Source: Streptomyces cylindrosporus
Lineage (GTDB): Bacteria > Actinomycetota > Actinomycetes > Streptomycetales > Streptomycetaceae
Direction of reading: 5' to 3'
DNA length: 64,000 bases
NCBI RefSeq assembly: GCF_022698165.1
Contig: NZ_JALDAY010000004.1
Coordinates: forward strand, 1-64,000
The position numbers and the translations under genes are program-made. Each line of letters opens with the position of its first letter. Position 1 is the stretch's first letter. The notes below the pieces were generated by a model, which ran no database searches, was not told the DNA's origin, and saw only the letters and a list, made by a program, of their open reading frames with translations. Shown here piece after piece: positions 1 to 8,160 of this stretch.

Positions 1-13
1 AAATTGTGCGAAA

Positions 14-44
14 GGCCCACACCAGAAATGGTGTGGGCCTTTTT
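14..44 (+). terminator. Rho-independent terminator
   Basis: A perfect 10-bp stem (GGCCCACACC at 14-23, GGTGTGGGCC at 30-39) with a 6-nt loop is followed by five T residues. It ends a transcript entering from the left of the window, possibly an RNA gene, which cannot be seen. It lies upstream of the acetyltransferase start at 69, so that gene probably has its own promoter. Confidence 0.85.
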
Positions 45-68
45 GCGTTTCCGGCTACTGTGAGGCGC

Positions 69-620
69 ATGAACTACGTCATCCGCTCCATACGGCCCGA
101 CGAGTGGCCCGCCGCCAAGGCGCTTCGGCTCCTCGCGCTCCAGGACCCCGTGGCACACCTCGCGTTCCTGGAGACGTACGACGACGCCTTGGGACGGCCG
201 GACTCCTTCTGGAAGGAACGGGCCGAGGGGGCCGCGAAGGGCGCCACCGGGGCGCAGCAGATCATTGCCGAGGGGCCGGACGGGGAGTGGGTCGGGACCT
301 TGACCGTGCTGATCGAGGAGGCCGGCACGGAGGACTGGGCCGGGCTCCCCGTCGAGCGGAAGCAGGGGCATGTCGTCGGCGTGTTCGTGCGGGAGGAGTA
401 CCGGGGGATCGGGCTGACGGAGGTGCTCTTCGACGCCGGTCTGGAATGGGCCTGGGGGCAGGGGGTCGAGCGGGTCCGGCTCATCGTGCACGAGGACAAC
501 GCCAGGGCCCGACGGTTCTACGGCAAGGCGGGATTCGTGGCCACCGGCGTCGTCGTACCCCTTGGTGAGGGCACCAAGGAGCGGGAGCTGGAGATGGCCG
601 TCGAGCGGGAGCGGGCTTAG
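69..620 (+). CDS. GNAT-family N-acetyltransferase
   Basis: This 183-aa protein has the GNAT fold. An N-terminal strand and helix (VIRSIRPDEWPAAKALRL) comes first, then the acetyl-CoA binding motif VGVFVREEYRGIGLTEVLF around residues 105-123, and near the end the ARRFYGKAGF signature at about residues 147-156. It would transfer an acetyl group from acetyl-CoA to an amine; the substrate cannot be told from sequence. An upstream in-frame ATG at 6 would read through the terminator hairpin at 14-44, so ATG 69 is preferred, though its ribosome site is weak. The gene converges on the secretion operon that ends at 635. Confidence 0.85.
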   Translation: MNYVIRSIRPDEWPAAKALRLLALQDPVAHLAFLETYDDALGRPDSFWKERAEGAAKGATGAQQIIAEGPDGEWVGTLTVLIEEAGTEDWAGLPVERKQGHVVGVFVREEYRGIGLTEVLFDAGLEWAWGQGVERVRLIVHEDNARARRFYGKAGFVATGVVVPLGEGTKERELEMAVERERA

Positions 621-634
621 AAGGTCTTGGAGGG

Positions 635-2140
635 TCACACCGGCAACTCGTCGTGCGGCCAGCGGGCGCGGCCCTGTTCCCTGGAGCGGAGCAGGGCCAG
701 GGTCGGCAGGCCCCGGTCCGCTCCGGTGGCCAGCAGCTCCGGGAGCTGGGGAAGCGGAGCCACCGCGGCGACGTCGTCCAGGACGAGCGTCAGTGGTGGG
801 TCGAGGCGACCGGCGGATGACCGTTCGGCCATGCGGCGGCCACGCTCGACCACGCTGGAGACGAGGGCCGTCAGGAGAGGCATCGCGCCTGGATTGGTCC
901 TGGGGTCCTCGATGGACTCCCCCACTACATAAAGCGTGCCCCCTTCGTCGACGAAGGAATCCAAGGCGAGTGCATCGGTTCGGTTGGGTGTGCACGCCTC
1001 TCGGATGTTGACCGTGAAGAGGGAGGACAGGGCTCGGCTCGTCAACTCCTGGGCCATGTCCCGGCGTTCGGGGTGCGCGGTGAGCGCGGCCTCCAACTCG
1101 CCCGCGGAGCCGGCGGCGGCCTTCGGGTTCGTACGGAGGACGCGGACCGCGTCCTGGATCTGGGTGCCCTGCGACCAGCGGTGGACATGGCGGATGGTGC
1201 GGCCGTCCACCGCGGCGGCGTGCAGGTAGCAGCGCAGGAGCGTTTCCGCTGTGGCCGACAGGGCCTGGTCGAGCTTGGCCGTGGGGCGGATGGGGGCCAG
1301 GAGCGCGGTGGCTCTGGAGGTCGCCGTCTGTTTGTCCTCGCAGCCCGCCGTGGGGGACCAGTGGAGGCGGGCCGGGGTGTCGCAGCGGTGGGCGGGGTCG
1401 TAGAGGTGGACCGGGCCCAGTTTGGCGCGGGCGTCCTTCGTGTCCGACCAGACGGCCGGGTTCGAGGTGACGACGAGGGTGGGGCCCTCCGCGTCACGTA
1501 CGGCCTGCGTCGCGGTTTCCTGGCGGCTTGCGGGTGGGGCGTAGTGGACCAGGCCGGTCGTCGACGGCGACAGGGGGTGGCCGGTGTCCGTGGGGTGCGG
1601 GGGCGGCGGTGCGGGTTCCGCCCGTGGCACCGGGACCTCGTGGACGCCGTAACCCTCGGTCGGTTGTTGGGGTGTTGGCTGCTGCTGGGGGAGTGGTTCC
1701 GGGTGGGGGAGGGGCTCTGTCGCCGCCGCTGTGGCCCGTTCGATGGCCGCCGTGCGCTCCAGTCGTCGGCGTGCCCGGCCCGCCCGCCATCGTGCTGTCG
1801 TGCCCATCACGAACACGGTCAGCACGAACAGGACCATCAGCTGGCCGATGAACAGGCCCCAGAACAGGCCGTAGCCGGAGAGCTGGGCCTTGGGGGTGGC
1901 CGGCCAGGCGCCCGTGATGTCGTGCGGCTTGCCGATGAGGTGGCGCATGGCCAGGGGGGTGCGGGTGAAGGAGACCGCTTCCGGCCAGGAACCCTTCGAG
2001 AACAGGCCCGCCAGGCCCGTCGCCGACCAGACCAGCAGCGTCATGCCGAGGAGGAAGGCGAGTATGCCGACCAGCAGCCCGTCGGGGATGCCGCCCTCGC
2101 CCTCCCGGCGGTCGCGCCGCCGGTCGTCCGGTCTCACCAC
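635..2140 (-). CDS. VirD4/TraG-like coupling protein homologue lacking a P-loop
   Basis: This 501-aa protein has two N-terminal membrane segments (about residues 22-45 and 93-113), a Pro-rich linker (about 140-200) and a C-terminal domain like VirD4/TraG coupling ATPases. The C-terminal part holds LVVTSNP, a GPVHLYDP strand, a W-P-x-x-GC motif, and a Walker B-like LTLVLDDVAAVAPLPQLPEL near residues 450-469. No GxxGxGK[ST] Walker A motif is present, although it should sit just before the VTSNP strand, and the protein stops soon after the Walker B region. It may be a structural relic or use nucleotide differently. GTG 2140 has GGGAGG five bases upstream and follows the VirB4 ATPase by 12 bp, so it is the last gene of the operon. 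In coupling systems this protein would sit at the membrane and bring substrate to the channel. Confidence 0.7.
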   Translation of the reverse strand: MVRPDDRRRDRREGEGGIPDGLLVGILAFLLGMTLLVWSATGLAGLFSKGSWPEAVSFTRTPLAMRHLIGKPHDITGAWPATPKAQLSGYGLFWGLFIGQLMVLFVLTVFVMGTTARWRAGRARRRLERTAAIERATAAATEPLPHPEPLPQQQPTPQQPTEGYGVHEVPVPRAEPAPPPPHPTDTGHPLSPSTTGLVHYAPPASRQETATQAVRDAEGPTLVVTSNPAVWSDTKDARAKLGPVHLYDPAHRCDTPARLHWSPTAGCEDKQTATSRATALLAPIRPTAKLDQALSATAETLLRCYLHAAAVDGRTIRHVHRWSQGTQIQDAVRVLRTNPKAAAGSAGELEAALTAHPERRDMAQELTSRALSSLFTVNIREACTPNRTDALALDSFVDEGGTLYVVGESIEDPRTNPGAMPLLTALVSSVVERGRRMAERSSAGRLDPPLTLVLDDVAAVAPLPQLPELLATGADRGLPTLALLRSREQGRARWPHDELPV

Positions 2141-2152
2141 GTCCGCCTCCCG

Positions 2153-3580
2153 CTACGCCACCGTCGATTCGGAGGAACCGTCGTAGTCGCTCAGGTGCTG
2201 CTCCACGAACGCCGCCGCACGCTCCTCCGCCTCCAGCTCGGCGGCGCGCAGGGCGTCGTCGGCCAGGTCGCGGTCGGCGGACGACTCGGTCATCGCGCGG
2301 TCGGTGAAGACCAGTGGGCGTTCCGTCTCCGTGATCAGGTGCTTGACCACCTGGACGTTGCCGTTGACGTCCCACACGGCGATGCCGGGCGTCAGGGTCG
2401 GGATGATCTCGACGGCCCAGCGCGGGAGGCCGAGCACCCGCCCCGTGGACCGGGCCTCGTCCGCCTTCTGGGCGTAGATCGTCCGCGTCGACGCCATCTT
2501 CAGGATCGCCGCGGCCTCCTTCGCCGCCGCGCCGTCCACCACGTCGGACAGGTGGTGGACGACCGCCACGAAGGACAGGCCGAGCCGTCGGCCGAACTTC
2601 AGCAGCCGCTGGAACAGCTGGGCCACGAAGGGGCTGTTGATGATGTGCCAGGCCTCCTCGACCAGGAAGATGCGCTTCTTCCGGTCGGGGCGGATCCAGG
2701 TGTGCTCCAGCCACACACCGACGATCGCCATCAGGATCGGCATGGCGATGGAGTTGCGGTCGATGTGGGACAGGTCGAAGACGATCAGGGGCGCGTCGAG
2801 GTCGATGCCGACCGTCGTCGGGCCGTCGAACATGCCGCGCAGGTCGCCGTCGACCAGGCGGTCGAGCACCAGCGCGACATCAAGTCCCCACGCCCGTACG
2901 TCCTCTATGTCGACGTTCATCGCCTCGGCCGACTCCGGCTCGGGGTGCCGTAGTTGCTCGACGATGTCGGTGAGGATCGGCTGGCGTTCGACGATCGTCT
3001 CGTTGACGTAGGCGTGCGCGACCTTCAGCGCGAAGCCCGAGCGCTCGTCGAGGCCGTGCCCCATGGCGACTTCGATGATGGTGCGCAGCAGCGCGAGCTG
3101 GCCGGTGGTCGTGATCGCCGGGTCGAGGGGGTTGAGGCGGATCCCGTGGTCCAGGGCGGCCATGGGGTCCAGGCGGATGGGGGTTATCCCCAACTCCTCC
3201 GCGATGAGGTTCCATTCGCCGACGCCGTCCTCGCCCTGGGCGTCCAGGACGACCACTTGGCGGTCGCGGAAGCGCAACTGCCGTAGGACGTACGTCTTCT
3301 CCAGCGCCGACTTGCCGTTTCCGGACTCGCCGAGGACCAGCCAGTGGGGGGCGGGGAGCTGCTGGCCGTAGAGCTGGAAGGGGTCGTAGATGTAGCCCTT
3401 GCCGGAGTACACCTCGCGGCCGATGATCACGCCCGAGTCGCCCAACCCCGGTGCCGCCGTGGGGAGGTAGACGGCCTGGGCCTGGCCCGTCGAGGTGCGT
3501 ACCGGCAGGCGGGTCGTCTCGACCTTCCCGAAGAGGAAGGACGTGAAGGCGTCGGTGAGGACGGACAGCGGATCCCGCAT
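2153..3580 (-). CDS. VirB4-like secretion ATPase (C-terminal ATPase half)
   Basis: This 475-aa AAA-type ATPase belongs to the VirB4/TraC group. Walker A GESGNGKS is at residues 84-91 and Walker B (IFLVEEAW) at about 304-311. It also has the GRRLGLSFVAVVHHLSD sensor region, and ends in an acidic tail. Normal VirB4 proteins are 750-850 aa; this one begins just before the nucleotide-binding domain. The missing N-terminal VirB4 region is encoded by the next gene upstream (3595-5154), so VirB4 is split over two genes. ATG 3580 has AGGGG about 12 bases upstream. Longer open frames reading into the neighbour are frame shadows. It would power substrate or pilin movement at the inner face of the membrane. 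Confidence 0.85.
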   Translation of the reverse strand: MRDPLSVLTDAFTSFLFGKVETTRLPVRTSTGQAQAVYLPTAAPGLGDSGVIIGREVYSGKGYIYDPFQLYGQQLPAPHWLVLGESGNGKSALEKTYVLRQLRFRDRQVVVLDAQGEDGVGEWNLIAEELGITPIRLDPMAALDHGIRLNPLDPAITTTGQLALLRTIIEVAMGHGLDERSGFALKVAHAYVNETIVERQPILTDIVEQLRHPEPESAEAMNVDIEDVRAWGLDVALVLDRLVDGDLRGMFDGPTTVGIDLDAPLIVFDLSHIDRNSIAMPILMAIVGVWLEHTWIRPDRKKRIFLVEEAWHIINSPFVAQLFQRLLKFGRRLGLSFVAVVHHLSDVVDGAAAKEAAAILKMASTRTIYAQKADEARSTGRVLGLPRWAVEIIPTLTPGIAVWDVNGNVQVVKHLITETERPLVFTDRAMTESSADRDLADDALRAAELEAEERAAAFVEQHLSDYDGSSESTVA

Positions 3581-3594
3581 CGGCGAATCAGCCC

Positions 3595-5154
3595 CTACCT
3601 TCGGATTCCGGTGGCGAACGGCAGCGTGTTCACGAAGGCGCGGTGGTGCTCGCGGTCGCACCACTCCAGCTTCAGGTACGACTTTCCGGCCGACGCCCGG
3701 ATGGTCCGCTTGTCGCGGGCCAGGGCCTCGGGGGAGCGGGAGGAGACCGTGATGTAGCCGACGAGGTTGACGCCCGCGGCGCCGCTCGCGAGGTCCTCGC
3801 CGCGCTGGTCGAGGCGGTTGTGGGCGGCGATGTCGCGGGGGTCGACCGTGCGGTTCATCTTGGCGGCGCGGGACGCCTCCGCCTCGTCGTTCGTCTTCTC
3901 GGTCAGCATGCGCTCGATGGCGACCTCGGTGGGTTCGAGGTCCATCGTGACGGCGACCGTGCGGATGACGTCCGGGGTGTGGACGAGCAGCGGGGCGAGG
4001 AAGTTGACGCCGACGGGCGTCATCGGCCACTCCTTCACCCAGGCGGTGGCGTGGCACCAGGGCGCGCGGGTGGAGGACTCCCGGGTCTTCGCCTGGAGGA
4101 ACGTCGGTTCCATGGCGTCGAGTTCGGCCGGCCAGGCGTTGCGCTTGGTCATCGCCTGGATGTGGTCGATCGGGTGGTCGGGGTCGTACATGGAGTGGAT
4201 GAGGGAGGCGAGACGGCCCTGGCCGAGCGGCTGTCGTACGCGGATGTCGGCCTCCTGGAGGCGCGAGCAGATGTCGGTCAGCTCGCGGGCCATGACGACC
4301 GCGAGACCGGCGTCCCGGTCCACCTTCCGGCCGGCCTGCGGCCGCGCCGCGCGGGCCATCGCCTGGGCCTCGGCGGCGAGTTCGCGCGTGTAGTGCATGC
4401 AGGCGACGAGATAGGCGCGGTGCTGCTCGCTGCTGGTGGACACCATCGACTGCAGTTGGTCGTACGAGGTCTGCAGCCACGGCAGGGCCTTGTCGTCGCC
4501 GCGCAGGGCGACGTCCTTGGCGTGGGCGTCCGGGTCGGCCGGGAGGGTGCGGGCGAGCATCTGGAGGCGGGTGACGAAGCCGTCCCCGTTGGCGACGTGC
4601 TTGAGCAGGGTGCCGAAGCGGTCGACGAGGGCTTCCTGGTCCTCGGAGTCGCGCAGGCCGACGCCGGGGCCCTCGATCTCGATGGCGGCGGTCACCATGC
4701 GGCGGTCGGCGTGCAGCAGTACGGCGATCTCGTCGGGGCCGAAGGGCGCGGCGAGCCAGGTGATGCGGCCGATGCCGGGCGGCGGGCCGACCTCGACCTC
4801 GCGGCCGTCGAGGCGGGTGCCGGCCTCCATGACGCCGGACCGGTACAGGGTGCCCTGCTTGAGGGTGCGCTTGTAACTGCGGTTGATCTCGAACCACTTG
4901 TAGAAGGTCCGGTGCTTGTACGGCACGTAGACCGCCATCAGCGCCAGCAGGGGGAAGCCCATCAGCAGCACGATGCGCAGGGAGAGGACGGGGACCAGGA
5001 GCCCGCACATCATGCCGAGGAACGCGCCGCCGATGATGAGCGCGATCTCGCCGGATTCACGATTCCGGCCGACGATCGCGTTCGGCCGGGCGCGGCCGAT
5101 GAGATATGTACGGCGGGGCGTGACCGGATGGGACAGGTGGGACTCGGTCGTCAA
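3595..5154 (-). CDS. SCO6880-family protein (VirB3-like membrane domain plus VirB4 N-terminal domain)
   Basis: This 519-aa protein has two close membrane helices at about residues 38-80 (IALIIGGAFLGMMCGLLVPVL, then VLLMGFPLLALMAVYVPY), like VirB3/PrgI. A long soluble region related to the N-terminal domain of VirB4 follows. I recognise it as the actinobacterial family often named SCO6880. It holds no ATP-binding motif. Its start is TTG 5154, which overlaps the stop of the upstream gene as TTGA, pointing to translational coupling. With the separate ATPase encoded next, it would rebuild a VirB3-VirB4 unit. It probably anchors the ATPase to the membrane. Family assignment is firm; the VirB3/B4-N equivalence is inferred from layout and topology. 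Confidence 0.8.
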   Translation of the reverse strand: MTTESHLSHPVTPRRTYLIGRARPNAIVGRNRESGEIALIIGGAFLGMMCGLLVPVLSLRIVLLMGFPLLALMAVYVPYKHRTFYKWFEINRSYKRTLKQGTLYRSGVMEAGTRLDGREVEVGPPPGIGRITWLAAPFGPDEIAVLLHADRRMVTAAIEIEGPGVGLRDSEDQEALVDRFGTLLKHVANGDGFVTRLQMLARTLPADPDAHAKDVALRGDDKALPWLQTSYDQLQSMVSTSSEQHRAYLVACMHYTRELAAEAQAMARAARPQAGRKVDRDAGLAVVMARELTDICSRLQEADIRVRQPLGQGRLASLIHSMYDPDHPIDHIQAMTKRNAWPAELDAMEPTFLQAKTRESSTRAPWCHATAWVKEWPMTPVGVNFLAPLLVHTPDVIRTVAVTMDLEPTEVAIERMLTEKTNDEAEASRAAKMNRTVDPRDIAAHNRLDQRGEDLASGAAGVNLVGYITVSSRSPEALARDKRTIRASAGKSYLKLEWCDREHHRAFVNTLPFATGIRR

Positions 5155-6497
5155 CGCCCTTCACCTCCCGTGCGGTTGGTACTGCTGTTGCGGGTGTTGC
5201 CGGCGTGCGGGGTGTTCACCGGGCTTGCGGAACGGGGTGCGGGTGCGGCGGAGGGGACAGATCCGCCGCCACCACCGTTCGGGGTCCGGGTGCTGTGGGC
5301 GGCGACGCCGCCGGAGACCGGGTTGCTCGGGCGGGCGCCGCCGTTGGAGGACGACTGGCCGCCGCCTCCGTTGTCGTTGGCGCGGGCGCTGTGGGTCTTG
5401 ATGCCCTGGGCGACCATGGTCGCGGGGGAGCTGATGACTGCGGCGGCCTTGCTCTCGGCGCCCTGCATGATGCGGTTGTTGCGGCCGCTGGCGATCTCGT
5501 CGCCGAAGCCGGGGACGAAGCGGTAGATCATCGCGCTGGCGAAGATGGCGAGCAGGATGATGGCGAGGCCGGAGACGACGGCGGAGAAGGAGTCCGGGCC
5601 GTTCTCGGAGCTGAGCGCGCCGGCGAGGCCCAGGACGATCACGATGATCGGCTTCACGAGGATGACGGCGATCATGATGCCGGCCCAGCGGCGGACGTGG
5701 CTCCAGAGGTTCTTGTCGACGAGGCCGGCGTAGACGACGGTGCCGAGGAGGGCGCCGACGTAGAGGAGGGCGGCGCGGATGACGAGCTCCAGCCACAGGA
5801 CGCCGGCGGCGAGGATGCTGACCAGCGACACGACGATCAGCATGATGGGGCCGCCGCCGATGTCGGTGCCCTTGTCGAGGGCGCCGGAGAAGTTGCCGAA
5901 GAAGGTGTCCGTCTGGTCGCCGGTGGCTTTCGCGAGGACGTCGGTGACGCCGTCCGCCGCCGATACGACGGTGTAGAGGATCAGCGGCGTGAAGGCGGAC
6001 GCGAGCACGGTCAGCCAGAGGAACCCGACGGCTTCGGAGATGGCGGTGGTGAGGGGGACGCCTCGTACTGCTCGCTTGGCGACGGCGAGGAGCCAGAGGA
6101 GGAGCGTGAGGATGGTGGAGGCGGCGAAGACGACGGCGTACTGCTGCAGGAACTTCTGATTGGTGAAGTCGACGTTGGCGGTCTCTTTGACGGCGTCACT
6201 GAGCTTGCCGATGGTCCAGGACGCGGCGTCGGCACAGCCCTTGGCGAGGGAGGAGAGGGGGTCGAGGGTGGACGTGAGGCTGGGGGTGTCGGTACCCGTG
6301 GTGCCCTTGTCGCCGCTGCCGCGTTCGCAGTACTTCTTGGCCGGACCGACGATGAGGTCGCATTTGTCGGTCGAAGCGGATGGCGACGGGGAAGGAGAGG
6401 GGGCTGCGGCGGCGCGGGTGGCCAGCAGTACGACCGTGGTTTGTACTGCCGTGAGGGTGGCGGCGACCTTGAATACGCGGCGCGGGCTACCGGGCAT
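5151..6497 (-). CDS. VirB6/TrbL-like polytopic membrane protein
   Basis: This 448-aa protein starts with a signal-like segment (VAATLTAVQTTVVLLATRAAAA), followed by a short Cys-containing external region. Five or six transmembrane helices follow between about residues 115 and 345, and a long Gly/Ser/Asn/Pro-rich cytoplasmic or secreted tail ends the protein. This pattern (an N-terminal domain, a helix cluster with a central loop, a disordered tail) is that of VirB6/TrbL channel proteins of type IV secretion systems. It overlaps its upstream neighbour by 11 bp and its downstream neighbour by 4 bp, so the operon is translated as a coupled set. The assignment rests on topology and neighbours, not on a diagnostic motif. 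Confidence 0.65.
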   Translation of the reverse strand: MPGSPRRVFKVAATLTAVQTTVVLLATRAAAAPSPSPSPSASTDKCDLIVGPAKKYCERGSGDKGTTGTDTPSLTSTLDPLSSLAKGCADAASWTIGKLSDAVKETANVDFTNQKFLQQYAVVFAASTILTLLLWLLAVAKRAVRGVPLTTAISEAVGFLWLTVLASAFTPLILYTVVSAADGVTDVLAKATGDQTDTFFGNFSGALDKGTDIGGGPIMLIVVSLVSILAAGVLWLELVIRAALLYVGALLGTVVYAGLVDKNLWSHVRRWAGIMIAVILVKPIIVIVLGLAGALSSENGPDSFSAVVSGLAIILLAIFASAMIYRFVPGFGDEIASGRNNRIMQGAESKAAAVISSPATMVAQGIKTHSARANDNGGGGQSSSNGGARPSNPVSGGVAAHSTRTPNGGGGGSVPSAAPAPRSASPVNTPHAGNTRNSSTNRTGGEGR

Positions 6498-7320
6498 AGG
6501 TGAAGCCTCCGTACTCCTCGACGGCTTTGGCCATGTCGTCGGCGCTGGACGCCTTGTCGTCCCCGGGGACGGGCGCGGGGCCGTCCTTCTGCGAGAAGCT
6601 GTCGACCTTCCAGTCGCCGTTTGCCCAGCGCAGCTGGAGCGTCATGGTGAACCAGTCGCTGGTGACCGGGTTGGTCGACTTCTCACCGGCGGTGCCGTAC
6701 AGCCCGGTGCACCAGACCTCCACGGTCGCCGTGCTGTCCGAGTAGCTGGTGGTTTTCGTGCCGACCGGTACCGTGCGCGAGATGTAGGTGCTGCCCGACG
6801 CCGCGTTGCCGTTCTCGTCGAGGCCGATCTTGCTCAGGAAGTCCTTGGAGTACGCGTTGTCGAGCTGCTGCTGAAGCGCGGCCTGCTTGTCGGAGACGAA
6901 GACCTGCTGCACGATCTCGGTCCGCCGGGCAGGTTTGAGAATGTCGGCCGAAACCAGCACCGTCGCATAGTTCGTCGCCGCGCTCTGCGCCCCCTGCTGG
7001 TCATGCGCGAACCCCGTCGGAATGCCTCCCGCCTTCGACTGGACCGGCTTTGTGCCGGTTGCCGCTGTCGTTGAGGTTTCCGGCTTGTTTGCGCTTCCTG
7101 CCGCCGAGGAGGGCGAGTTGTCGTCTCCGCGGTTCGCGAAGGCGATCGCGGCGATCAGGAGGACCACCACGCCCACCACCGTGACCAGGCTGCGGGAGGA
7201 CGAGCGGCCGGGGCGGCGGGCGCCGCCGTAGACGTCGCCGCCGCTCTCCGGCAGCCGTGTCCGGGTCTGGCCCGTGCCGCCGTAACCGCCGGAGGCCTCG
7301 TGGTCGTCTCCGAGACTCAT
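6487..7320 (-). CDS. Bitopic membrane protein, VirB8/TcpC-like
   Basis: This 277-aa protein has a short cytoplasmic part rich in Gly, Arg and Ser, one transmembrane helix (LVTVVGVVVLLIAAIAFA, about residues 46-63) and a Ser/Thr linker. It ends in an external domain of about 180 residues that looks like the NTF2-like fold of VirB8 and TcpC (TVEVWCTGLYG, then WFTMTLQLRWANGDWKVDSF). In such systems this protein forms the periplasmic or external scaffold of the channel. ATG 7320 opens with MSLGDDHE. It overlaps the VirB6-like gene by 11 bp and lies 167 bp after the small VirB2-like gene. The role is inferred from topology, size and operon position. Confidence 0.6.
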   Translation of the reverse strand: MSLGDDHEASGGYGGTGQTRTRLPESGGDVYGGARRPGRSSSRSLVTVVGVVVLLIAAIAFANRGDDNSPSSAAGSANKPETSTTAATGTKPVQSKAGGIPTGFAHDQQGAQSAATNYATVLVSADILKPARRTEIVQQVFVSDKQAALQQQLDNAYSKDFLSKIGLDENGNAASGSTYISRTVPVGTKTTSYSDSTATVEVWCTGLYGTAGEKSTNPVTSDWFTMTLQLRWANGDWKVDSFSQKDGPAPVPGDDKASSADDMAKAVEEYGGFTYAR

Positions 7321-7487
7321 GCCGCGTACGCCCTCTCCACCTCGTGGACACAGACATACGACGGTAGCCGTGCTGGAGTCCGCGCGGGCGCGGTGTGGTG
7401 ACTCGACATCAGGGAAACGCAACCTCAGCCGGTGAGCACGACGGGCGGGTGGGGTAGAGGGTGGGGGTGGGGTGAGGGGACGTCGGG

Positions 7488-7796
7488 TCAGACCGCCATG
7501 CCGTACACGATGGTGAAGAGCGTGCCCAGGGAGCCGATGATGAAGACCCCGGTGAGGCCGGCGATGATGAGGCCCTTGCCCTGTTCCGCGCTGAAGGTGT
7601 CGCGGAGCGCGGTCGCGCCGATGCGCTGCTTGGCGGCGCCCCACACCGCGATGCCGAGGCAGAGCAGGATGGCCACCGCCATCACGACCTCGATCATCAC
7701 CTTGGCCTCGTTGCCCAGGCTGCCGAAGGGGCCCCAGTCCGGAGCGATCCCGCCGATGATGGTGTTGATGTCTCCCTTGTCGGCCGCAAAGAGCAT
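7488..7796 (-). CDS. Small two-helix membrane protein, VirB2/pilin-like
   Basis: This 102-aa protein has two hydrophobic helices, VMIEVVMAVAILLCLGIAVWGA and GLIIAGLTGVFIIGSLGTLFTIVY, joined by a short basic loop. That is the plan of VirB2/TrbC pilins and of the small subunits that open many actinobacterial conjugation operons. ATG 7796 has AGGGGCG upstream; a longer in-frame opening to 7946 has an unlikely Asp/Asn-rich N-terminus. It is the first gene of the secretion operon and lies after a 364-bp intergenic region that should hold the promoter. No signal peptidase site is obvious, so the pilin idea is an inference. Confidence 0.6.
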   Translation of the reverse strand: MLFAADKGDINTIIGGIAPDWGPFGSLGNEAKVMIEVVMAVAILLCLGIAVWGAAKQRIGATALRDTFSAEQGKGLIIAGLTGVFIIGSLGTLFTIVYGMAV

Positions 7797-7873
7797 GTAA
7801 GTCACCGCCCCTGGTGGGTAGTTCCGGTTCGCGTTCGCGTTCGTGTCCTCTGCGTCGGTGCAGAGGGCAGGCT

Positions 7874-7890
7874 CATTGTCGCCGACAATG
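7874..7890. promoter_or_regulatory. Inverted repeat upstream of the secretion operon
   Basis: CATTGTC-GCC-GACAATG is a perfect 7-bp inverted repeat with a 3-bp spacer, about 78 bp upstream of the VirB2-like start, in the region that must hold the operon promoter. It could be an operator or a leader hairpin. Apart from this and the terminator palindrome at 8108-8149, I see nothing else defined in the gap 7797-8160. Confidence 0.4.
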
Positions 7891-8107
7891 CCGTCGTCGT
7901 ATGTCGACTTGACGTCATTGATTGGCGGGTTTCGTACGAATAGCACGTACGGTCACTCTGTGTATCACGGCAGGTCACGCCGGGCAATGAGGCCTGAGCG
8001 GAACCTGTCGTGTGGTTCCGTCGTTGACCCCTTCTACGACCTGGGCCGATTCTGGCGGCCGGCCGGGTGAGGGGTCGAGACGATGTTCTCACGGTCGACG
8101 GGGGGAA

Positions 8108-8149
8108 ATGGCCTGCGGGCCCCGGCAGCTGCCGGGGCCCGCAGGCCAT
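8108..8149. terminator. Perfect 42-nt palindrome, probable terminator of the sedolisin gene
   Basis: Two 21-nt arms pair perfectly around a CAGCTG centre. The palindrome starts 12 bp after the stop of the minus-strand protease gene, where a terminator is expected, and lies between two minus-strand transcription units. There is no T tract, which is common for Streptomyces terminators. Confidence 0.7.
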
Positions 8150-8160
8150 GTGAGGCTGTG

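Noticed and set aside
1073..2953. Long plus-strand open frames opposite the secretion genes (also 3643-5526, 8083-9483, 10069-11604, 42714-45170 and others)
   Set aside because: They are antisense to genes with clear motifs, have no ribosome site, and show low-complexity Arg/Gly/Asp composition typical of antisense frames in high-GC DNA.
2153..5008. A single 951-aa VirB4 protein
   Set aside because: The part before residue about 476 is an Arg/Pro-rich out-of-frame reading of the SCO6880-family gene. The true start is ATG 3580.
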